From positions 1 through 40,116 of the forward strand of contig KN882637.1 in the NCBI GenBank assembly GCA_000934455.1: a stretch of DNA of 40,116 bases, in the 5' to 3' direction. Below the pieces are notes generated by a model that saw only the letters and a list, made by a program, of their open reading frames with translations, was not told the DNA's origin and made no database searches. The DNA comes from Apostichopus parvimensis (lineage: Eukaryota > Echinodermata > Holothuroidea > Aspidochirotida > Stichopodidae). A program made the position numbers and the translations under genes. This document shows positions 32,632-40,116 of this stretch, piece after piece (position 1 is the first letter of the stretch; each line of letters opens with the position of its first letter).

Positions 32632-33957
32632 ATGGCGGAAAGTGGCCTCGTGAAAGATCTGCATGATAATTTCCTGCGGTGCGCAATATGTATGCAAGGC
32701 TACAAAAGTCCCCGGATGTTACCATGTATCCACAGCTTTTGTCTCGAGTGTTTGAAAAAGCTCGCACAAAGTATTAGGAAAAAAACGTTCTCTTGTCCGA
32801 CATGTCGAGCGGCAGTGACTATACCCAAAACTGGTTTAAAGGATCTACCGAGTAATTTCCTGTTGGTGAGTCTTATGGAGCGTTTTAACTTGGCGGACAC
32901 AACAGGATCAACATCCTCATCAAAATGTAATTTCTGTAATGGTATCCAGAATATCCAACGTTGTATCGACTGTAACATGCATGTTTGTGTCACTTGCAAG
33001 CAGTTCCATGACAAGATACCAGACTTTTGCGATCATAAGGTCATCCCGATTGACAAATTAAGTGACGAAAATTATATGAAGGGTATCCTTGCTTTAGAAG
33101 TACCGCAATGCAGTGAACATCAAAAGGAGAAACTACGTTTCTACTGTACAACATGTAGTAAACTCGTTTGCCGAGATTGTGCAATCGTCGGTCATCGAGG
33201 TCATAAGTGTCTGGAAGCTAAGACCAGAGTAAATGTTGCCAAAAAAAATTTACAGCATGCCATAGTAAACAGCGGAAAGGCGGTCATATCAGTTCAACAA
33301 ATTAGTGCAAAGGTCAATGCAGCTACAACAAGTATCGAGAAGCAAATTACCAACAGTGAACAAAAAGTCGATCAGCAGTATGATCAAGGTATTGAAAGGT
33401 TGAAAGCTGACAGGAATACATTGAAAGTAGAACTAGAGGAGATTAGAAAAGAAAAGTGCACTCCATTAAAGGAGATAAAAGATAAAGTCACAAACTGGAC
33501 GGAGGCGATGGAAAACACTCAGGTAGTGGCGAAGAAGATCATGACAGCAGAAAACCAATGGGATGTACTTGGGATGGAGAAGGATATTACAGACGCCTTT
33601 AAAAAGCTCCATGACGATGAGGTTGCTCTAAACAAGCGATTTAGAGTTAAAGATGTGTCAAATACTACAATAACATTTTCTCCTTCTGTGATGAGTGCAT
33701 CACAGATAGCAACTCCAGTAAGAGAGAGTCAACCATATTGCGATTATCCTAGAGAGGATTTTCATCCTAGAGAGGATTGTTATAGTGCTTCCATCTGGCC
33801 CCCAAATCCTGTAATAGAAACTCCAGTAAATAAGAATCTACTGGGTACCGTACAACAATCTTCTCCTGAGAAACTTCATGAGTATCCTTTCCACCGGAAT
33901 TCGAGGTATAAAAAATACCATGGGGAAGAATACCAACACGAATACGAAGAATCATAA
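32632..33957 (+). CDS. TRIM-family protein B (RING, two B-boxes, coiled coil)
   Basis: 441 residues in a single exon. The ATG (AAAGATGG) sits just after a T-rich tract ending TTTTAAAG, like gene A. RING ligands are complete (C17 to C58, CIHSFC core), as are B-box1 (about 99-135) and B-box2 (160-191). By my hand count, residues 1-191 differ from gene A at about 15 positions. The coiled coil (192-291) differs at about 29, many of them changes to Lys. The following block (WTEAMENTQVVAKKIM) is again nearly identical. The tail is shorter than in A and has no 53-residue repeats. It contains a small YPREDFHPRED duplication and NLLGTV at residues 402-407, and ends in a Tyr/Glu/His-rich stretch. Probable E3 ubiquitin ligase. 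A poly(A) signal AATAAA lies at 34234-34239. Confidence 0.9.
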   Translation: MAESGLVKDLHDNFLRCAICMQGYKSPRMLPCIHSFCLECLKKLAQSIRKKTFSCPTCRAAVTIPKTGLKDLPSNFLLVSLMERFNLADTTGSTSSSKCNFCNGIQNIQRCIDCNMHVCVTCKQFHDKIPDFCDHKVIPIDKLSDENYMKGILALEVPQCSEHQKEKLRFYCTTCSKLVCRDCAIVGHRGHKCLEAKTRVNVAKKNLQHAIVNSGKAVISVQQISAKVNAATTSIEKQITNSEQKVDQQYDQGIERLKADRNTLKVELEEIRKEKCTPLKEIKDKVTNWTEAMENTQVVAKKIMTAENQWDVLGMEKDITDAFKKLHDDEVALNKRFRVKDVSNTTITFSPSVMSASQIATPVRESQPYCDYPREDFHPREDCYSASIWPPNPVIETPVNKNLLGTVQQSSPEKLHEYPFHRNSRYKKYHGEEYQHEYEES

Positions 33958-33969
33958 TACGAATACGAA

Positions 33970-34440
33970 GAACATTTACAGTACTAGGTTGGCCCATAGA
34001 AGAGGTCAATATGAATATGTACAACACTGTATAACTTCGAACGATGTGTGAAAACCCTTGCAACCTACTGCAATATTTTAATATATTACAAATGACATCA
34101 GTATGACCGATACGGTGTACTATAGCTAACAATAAGACCAGCATGAAAATAGAAAACAATATGATTAAATACAACCAGTTTGATGACCAGTATTCAAATA
34201 ACATTTACTTATTGTCATAACTATCACAAGTCAAATAAAGGTAAAATCATATTCGAATTGGACACTAAATAACAAAAACCCAAGGGCAATCATTGTCAAA
34301 TTCATGAACTTCTTTAACAGGCCACCGACGACCCCAAGATTTCATCCACTTAATTGATGAGGTGTGAATATTTGGTATATAAAGGGTCAGACGGAACCGG
34401 AAGAAAAGAACCGAATAAGTGACGTTGAAGAAGTAAGCGT
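33970..34440 (+). promoter_or_regulatory. Copy-B-specific segment with a TATA box
   Basis: About 460 bp without counterpart in copy A. It ends in GGTATATAAAGGGTCAGACGG (TATA box about 34376). The sequence common to both copies resumes about 50 bp later (AAGTAAGCGTTCTATAAATG). It may hold the TRIM B 3' UTR plus an independent promoter. Confidence 0.3.
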
Positions 34441-34447
34441 TCTATAA

Positions 34448-34684
34448 ATGGCAAGCAACGACTATTTAAATCTCTTCTTCTACATCCAGTATGTTTGTTC
34501 TGAAAGGTTTACCGTTTGTTTCGTTTGGTATTGTTTACATTCTATAAGTATTTTTATTCTCACTTGTATCTGTTCATGCTTAATGGGTGCTACCCAGTTC
34601 CTTGATCTTGGTTATTCTTCTTCATTTTTGCTCTTGGTTACAAAACTAAGCAACATGTTGATATTATCTTATGTAATGAATTAA
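34448..34684 (+). CDS. Small hydrophobic open frame, uncertain
   Basis: 78 codons from ATG at 34448, about 70 nt after a good TATA box. The product is rich in Phe, Leu, Ile, Cys and Tyr, with at least two hydrophobic stretches that could span a membrane. In copy A the same start exists (MTNDDYLNLF) but the frame diverges after about 20-25 residues and stops early. No homologue comes to mind. It is as likely a chance frame in AT-rich DNA as a small membrane peptide. Confidence 0.15.
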   Translation: MASNDYLNLFFYIQYVCSERFTVCFVWYCLHSISIFILTCICSCLMGATQFLDLGYSSSFLLLVTKLSNMLILSYVMN

Positions 34685-35165
34685 GTTAAAATCTCCCTCC
34701 TGGTATAATCGTAACGGACATAAGTGATTAATGATCGATTTACTGCAGCCAACTTTGTTTGTATCGATTTAATTGTAATCTTTCTCATTCGGTTTCTTCT
34801 GTTAATGAAAGTAGAAAATCTTGTAAGCATTATGAGTTATGTTATTTTGTAAATGCTTGCCTTTTATATAGACTAGCATACTGTATTGCATAGACATGTT
34901 AAATTAAGGAGTAAGTTACTTTTACATTTTTTACTGGTGACTAAAGCCTGCATTTGGGAAGGAGGGGAATGGTGATGTGCGGAGGAGGTTGAGAAGTATG
35001 AATGATATTGTAAGACGGTTTATTCAAGGTCTAATTGTTGATAAATTGAATTAGTATACAACGCCAAAATGACATCGGGCAGAGTTGTATCTAAGATTTC
35101 GCTGCGGTATGAGGGATGGGGATGTGTGCGTGTGGGGGGGGGGTGCTGATGGACGACGTCAGACA

Positions 35166-37940
35166 TCTAGGGAAGTGAAGGCTGTGGAGTAAATAAAGGA
35201 GAGGTGTGTTTCCCTTTAATTGTAACCACGTACATTGTATGGTCTTTTGTGAGATAATAACTTCCGAACTCTCCTTCAAACGTTCTGCAGCATACCAGAA
35301 GACACGCGTACAGTTCCAATTAGTTATCGAAGGCCAACCTTACGTAGTTATGTTGTAACTGACACCTACGTTAGTGTTTATTTGAGAGTCTATTGGGGTA
35401 TTTGTATTATTGAACTTTCAGACATGAGTGACAATCAATTACCCGCCATTATTATTTGCTGTACCCGAATATGGATTAACTAGTAGCTGCCAAGTTAAGA
35501 AAAAATCTTGCTCAAATGTTAACCAGTGGGCACGATAGCTCAACTGCAAATCGCAAAACGGCATCTTTGAGTCCATCATATCACTGATCTCAAGCTTTTG
35601 CAGGCTTTCAATCATGGTAGTCCCGAATACCGTGTATCTCCAAATAAAAAATACGTCATGGTTATATGATTTGAGATAACTTTGCTCATGACCAATGACT
35701 AAACCTTCGGAATCACACGACTTTTTGTAAAGGTCAAAGAACAATTGAGGTCACCAGAGGTTAAAATATGAATACATTGTAAACTCAGTCTATAACTTTA
35801 AAGATACACCATTTAAAATGAATTTCATTCTTAGCATGTTGGCCCATCTTAGTGCAATCTACAAACCTATATATGTGTTGTAGAATTCAAGAGAGGACCG
35901 TAGTTTTAGCGGCCCCAAAACGAGAAATAAATTCAAAAAAGAAACGAAACCAAATTCTTAGACATGTGCTGCCAATTGAATTGACAAAATCATGTATCCA
36001 ATGAGAAAATTTATTTTCTTACAGACACAAGACACAAAACACAAAACACGATCCAGATGGACGAATCAACAAAAAATTATATTAAGATTCTATAAATTAA
36101 ATTCCTGGAGTAAGCAATTTTTCGGTCTGGTCTTAAAATACGTTTCACTGGAATACCACATGGATTTTTCTCTCTGAAAGTATATAACAACATCAGTGTT
36201 TCAATATTAAAGAATCAACTAAATATCACGTTGATTATTTCAAGTTATGGTTTAATTTTGACAGAACTGTGACTAGCACACTTGCACACTAGCACACAGT
36301 TTGTGCTCACGTTATTGTGGTAATATACTTGTTACATTTGACAAAGCAACAGGTTGTTATCTGGTTGTGTTGTGGTGTTAAAAACTATTAAAACTGTTGG
36401 TTATTATCATATTTTTATTGTATGTTATTGATTGTTTAGAGGGTTCGTAGACGAAGCGTCTCATTATACTGTACCCACAGTAAAGTAGTTTACCTGCTTG
36501 TGGTCCGGTGAGTTTGGAGTATCATGTCATGTCATATTCTGATGTATTTGTTTTATTCGTCATTCAACTGTTCACTCATTAAGCTCAATTGTATAATTAA
36601 GGGGGTTGCTCATTGGTACCCATCATTTGAATATCCTTAAAGCAGTATGCAGTACAGATACAGATTTGTTTCCAGATAATTTCATGTGAACTCATGCAAG
36701 TGGAGTGAAGGGATGAACGACTTGTTTTCAGGATAATTCTGGTGAAAAGTAATGATTAAAGTGAAGGCAGAGTTGTTAGTTAATTTGGTATTTATGTTTG
36801 TATTCTTCATAACTTGAGATTCATCTTAAAGAGGTACGATCAAGTCGGGTATAGGTTCTTGTATTCTTCAATTGTGACTGTTAGGATGTGATTGAAGCGA
36901 TGGTGATCTGCTGAGTTATTTGAAATTATTTTATTATGTATCCATTTAGTCAACTGCTCATAATTGTAGTGGACAGTTAAATCAGTTCAAAGGAGTTTCA
37001 AGTGTTCTAGTGATGGGGTTCTAATGCAACATGGTGTTTTGGGGTTATATTTCACTTAAAGATCAGTTGGCTTCACCTTACTGTTTAATTGCAGAATGTT
37101 GGTGTATATTAGTTAGCTATGTTAATTTGCAAGAACGCATACTGTATATTGTTTTATTCATGTTTCATTTTATCTTGTTTAGGGGATGTTACTGCTCATT
37201 GTACCCTTTGGTATGCTACATGTTCATCTTGGTTCGTGGGTGTTGTCGGTTTGTGGAATAGATTGCAGTTAAACAATTTGGACAGTTTTTCTATTGTCAA
37301 TAGCGTGGCTTGTCTTACTAAGGGTCGCCCCTTGCAGCCCCTCCCCCGCCCCTCCCTCCCCCGATTTATAACGTTATCTTCTACGAGGGGTAGATACCGG
37401 CTCTTAGTCAAACCATAGATTAAAAAAGGCTATCTGCTAAATGCAATTACTTATTTACGAGGTTCAACCTCGCAGTTATAATAAACGATGTCATATAATG
37501 ACGACATTTTCCCGGCAGATTGAATCAACAATAATATTTTGTGAAGGTTTAATGTCAAGACAACCCTGTTAAAAACTTTGATTATTCATATACAGCAAAC
37601 GATTCACATTGACGTATCTCGGGTAATTGAGGAAGCAGTTTGAAATTGAATTATTTTATCATTAAGAAAGTTCAATGTTAGTAGATTGACCCCTTGCATA
37701 TTTCTAACAATGGGACAGAACACTAATCAGATTATCCGCCGCCATCCATACAAGATTTTGACTCTCTGTTCATACGGGTCGTCTGGCAGCAACATTTCTA
37801 AAGTTTATCCACGTATTGATCACAACATTGCTTGATTACTTTAACTGCATTACTATTTCTTTACTTTAATTTCAGTGTCGTTACGTTTTGTGGATATTTA
37901 ACTTCATGATTTAAATCTTTTATATTAATACCTGTTCGAG
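35166..37940. other. Non-coding region upstream of TRIM C
   Basis: No gene is visible. One GGTCA unit lies at 35725-35765 (GTCAAAGAACAATTGAGGTC, then ACCAGAGG). A C-rich stretch is at 37330-37365. A good splice acceptor (CTTTACTTTAATTTCAG, ending 37875) lies about 70 bp before the TRIM C start and probably closes a 5' UTR intron. The short frames at 35992, 37031 and 37119 show no family features. Confidence 0.45.
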
Positions 37941-37943
37941 GTG

Positions 37944-39173
37944 ATGGCTAACGATATCGTCCAAAGAAATTGTGAGATAACCCTGAATTGTTCGTTATGC
38001 TCGAAACGTTACACGACTCCACGGATGTTACCGTGCATGGACAGTTTTTGTGCAACATGTTTACAAGACCACGTGAATAATTGTCGAGATGACAGAGTAT
38101 TCTGCCCTACGTGTTATAGAGATTCACAAATGTCAAATTCAGACGTCGAGTCTCTGCCGAGGAACCTGTTCTTAGAGAACAAAATATTGTTATCAAATTT
38201 GTTGGAAAGAGATTCATCAGGTAACACATCATCAAACTGTGGTTTCTGCAACAAAGTACCCGGATGTTGGTTTTGTTATGATTGTAAATTATTCCTTTGT
38301 GCTCAATGTAAAGAAGAGCATGATAGTAATTCAGAAATTGATGACCACTCTGTTATGACTGATGAGAACCTTTTGAGAAAAGTTTCAGAAATAATCATCA
38401 GCAAGGCGCCATTTTGTAATGTTCATAAAACAAAGAGGCTTCGCTTCTTTTGCTGCACATGTGATCAGCTTGTATGCTGGGAATGCACATTGGACGCTAA
38501 ACGTCAACACAAACCATCGACAGAAAGCCTGATTACGTCCACCCAACTTGGTAAAAGTCAAGCTGCGAACGTTATTGATATTGCTAAGAAGACAGCACAA
38601 TACCAGACGGAAATAAACGAAATGATAACTGTTGCAAGAAAGGCAATAGACATACACTTTGAAGAACTAATGAATAAGTTAAAGAGAGATCGAGAAGAAT
38701 TGATGCAGGCTCTTGAGGTGATTGAGAGGAAGCAGACAGAACCACTCCTGCAAAGTAGTACACAGGCGAAACATTGGACAGACGCCATGAAAAATATCCA
38801 AAATGTAACGACAAAGGTATTGGATGGTAGCAATCATTGGGAAATACTTGGGATGAAGAAAACTTTAAATGAAGGGTATCAAAAACTCGGAGAGGAAGAA
38901 ATTAGACTAAAGAGTAACTTACGTGATGCAAGGAGTGGTATGTTTACCGAAATAAACTTCAGAGGAAGACCCGTGGATCTTAAGAGCTCATATCACAAAG
39001 ATCGACTGTCAGATAAACCTGAGAATGGAAATCGTGATCGTTCTTACAATTTAACTTCGATCGAAGGAAATATTTTAGGTTTGATCGAAACGAGCAGAAA
39101 GGACTGTCAGACTGGAAAATTCAGTAAGCTCTTTTCAAGGACCAGGCATAACACAAAGGAGTATAGTGAGTAG
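37944..39173 (+). CDS. TRIM-family protein C with altered zinc ligands
   Basis: 409 residues from ATG at 37944 (the preceding GTG is not a start) to TAG at 39173, in one exon. The RING has C16, C19, C31, C36, C39, C54 and C57, but the His ligand of the C-x-H-x-x-C core is Asp33 (codon GAC, 38040-38042). B-box1 (C99 to H135) is intact. In B-box2 the penultimate ligand is Lys186 where A and B have His188. A coiled coil follows, then the family block (HWTDAMKNIQNVTTKVL, then NHWEILGMKK), and a basic, Ser-rich tail with NILGLI at residues 376-381, the counterpart of NLLGTV. It is clearly homologous to A and B but much more diverged, so it predates the A/B duplication. The long intact frame argues that it is functional. 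Confidence 0.85.
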   Translation: MANDIVQRNCEITLNCSLCSKRYTTPRMLPCMDSFCATCLQDHVNNCRDDRVFCPTCYRDSQMSNSDVESLPRNLFLENKILLSNLLERDSSGNTSSNCGFCNKVPGCWFCYDCKLFLCAQCKEEHDSNSEIDDHSVMTDENLLRKVSEIIISKAPFCNVHKTKRLRFFCCTCDQLVCWECTLDAKRQHKPSTESLITSTQLGKSQAANVIDIAKKTAQYQTEINEMITVARKAIDIHFEELMNKLKRDREELMQALEVIERKQTEPLLQSSTQAKHWTDAMKNIQNVTTKVLDGSNHWEILGMKKTLNEGYQKLGEEEIRLKSNLRDARSGMFTEINFRGRPVDLKSSYHKDRLSDKPENGNRDRSYNLTSIEGNILGLIETSRKDCQTGKFSKLFSRTRHNTKEYSE

Positions 39174-40116
39174 TGACTTATTAACTAATGGTTAAGGTTT
39201 GTTCCTTGTAATGTATTGAAAACTCTCTTTTTTAGCTACGGAACAGATGTATTACAAAAGAGGGAAATTTCATTTATTTGCAATGTATATAGCACATTCA
39301 TTAAGCCTAGCTTATTATTTCATATACGCAATTGTCTTGAACTAGCATCTGTCTAATTATCAACTAATTACCTATTCCGGTGCTGAAACGTTTGTCAGAA
39401 ATTTCAAAGCATAATTAATTATTGTTTTGTCTATAAATGCAATTAGACGATGTACATTTTCTTTTGTGTATTAATACAATGACCTACGCTTCTTATTAGT
39501 AATGAAGGATGGTTATATTAAGGAAGGAATTATTTGATGTTATTCAATTAAACAACATATACAGGGAAACACAATTTTCAAATCATTTAATCACTATAAC
39601 AGCAACTCCCTGATCTAACAATGATTAGTAATACATTATTTATTACGTACATTCTTCTCAATCTTTTGCAACAAATAAATTCTTCTATCTTCATTCTTCA
39701 TTCAACTGTTAACAGATGTTATATGAGACCTTAATATTAAAGTTCAATACTAACGATAAAGGTTGTATAACCATGTTTTACTAAGCATAGTTACTGTCCA
39801 AATATAGCCACGGGCAACTTGTACTTATTTTTTTCAATTGTAGTAAAATGTCGCTAAACTTCGAACCTAACAAATACTTTAAAATTAGCGATGTTGATGT
39901 TTGTGGAATCACTTACTGTATTAATCTACTTGTAAATAATAATGAAAAGGTTTGTTTCGTAACAAATTAGTCTCAGACAAGCTAAAGTCATCGTTAAGTA
40001 GTCACGAAATCAAACAGTTGATTTGCTATTACTGATTTGACTGAGCAGAGAACATTTGGCAGGATCATCAATTTGAATCTGAAAGTTAAAACTGAACTGC
40101 AAAGGTAACGAGATGA
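39174..40116. other. Non-coding region after TRIM C
   Basis: AT-rich, with no open frame of note. A possible poly(A) signal AATAAA for TRIM C is at 39674-39679, about 500 bp after the stop. Confidence 0.4.

Larger units (their letters stand above)
25550..35165. repeat. Segmental duplication, copy B
   Basis: Same order and orientation as copy A (about 7040-15000), with TRIM B in the place of TRIM A. Long stretches without a counterpart in A: 26240-27290 (holds two GGTCA units), 27411-28940 (holds a broken gene relic), 30345-31270 and about 33970-34430. The position of A's gypsy insertion is empty here (25915-25925, one copy of the GTGT target). Confidence 0.85.

Noticed and set aside
37031-37418. 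Two overlapping plus-strand frames with Cys, Phe and Pro runs
   Set aside because: No family match; the Pro-rich part comes from a simple C-rich tract, and there is no clear promoter or splice structure.
37941-37943. Start of TRIM C at 37941
   Set aside because: That codon is GTG; the ATG at 37944 is the plausible eukaryotic start.
38558-38833. Hydrophobic minus-strand frames of 76-91 residues
   Set aside because: Antisense of the Lys/Glu-rich coiled coil of TRIM C, which reads as Phe/Leu-rich on the opposite strand.

Overview
This is AT-rich, intron-bearing metazoan nuclear DNA made mostly of decayed transposable elements, dispersed minisatellites and a small cluster of TRIM-type genes (RING, two B-boxes, coiled coil). 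The TRIM family expansion, a CsRn1-type Ty3/gypsy element (tRNA-Trp primer site; a clade I know from invertebrates) and a CR1/Jockey-like LINE suggest a marine invertebrate. My guess is an echinoderm, perhaps a sea cucumber, but the sequence does not prove this. There are no CRISPR arrays, rRNA genes or convincing tRNA genes.

Layout: 1-920 has an exon-like segment and a degenerate repeat rich in AAACACT/AGTGTTT. 1147-6178 is a dead plus-strand Ty3/gypsy element of CsRn1 type, with a fold-back element inside its 5' LTR. 6230-6895 resumes the same repeat. About 7040-15000 (copy A) and about 25550-35165 (copy B) are two halves of an old direct segmental duplication, and each carries one TRIM gene (A: 12594-14195; B: 32632-33957). 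Copy A was later hit by a minus-strand gypsy element (7436-9285, TSD GTGTG). Copy B carries other insertions, including a broken relic with TPSLALK and GEVSR motifs (27411-27963). Between the copies lie a RING-less TRIM pseudogene (D, 15003-15857), a dead LINE (about 20240-21850) and long non-coding stretches. A third, more diverged intact TRIM gene (C, 37944-39173) follows copy B.

The three intact TRIM genes are each a single coding exon, with a splice acceptor at or shortly before the ATG. All lack a recognisable C-terminal NHL, SPRY or FN3 domain. They share a block after the coiled coil (W-T-E/D-A-M ... N-x-W-x-x-x-G-M) and a short tail motif, N-L-L-G-x-V, which also survives in pseudogene D. 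Gene A has amplified a related motif through a 159-bp coding minisatellite. Gene C has lost two zinc ligands (RING His to Asp, B-box2 His to Lys). A and B are nearly identical in RING and B-boxes but strongly diverged in the coiled coil. The picture is of a lineage-specific TRIM family, plausibly E3 ligases of innate immunity, diversifying by duplication. Upstream of A and B lies a minisatellite whose units carry AGGTCA half-sites, including perfect DR1 nuclear-receptor elements.
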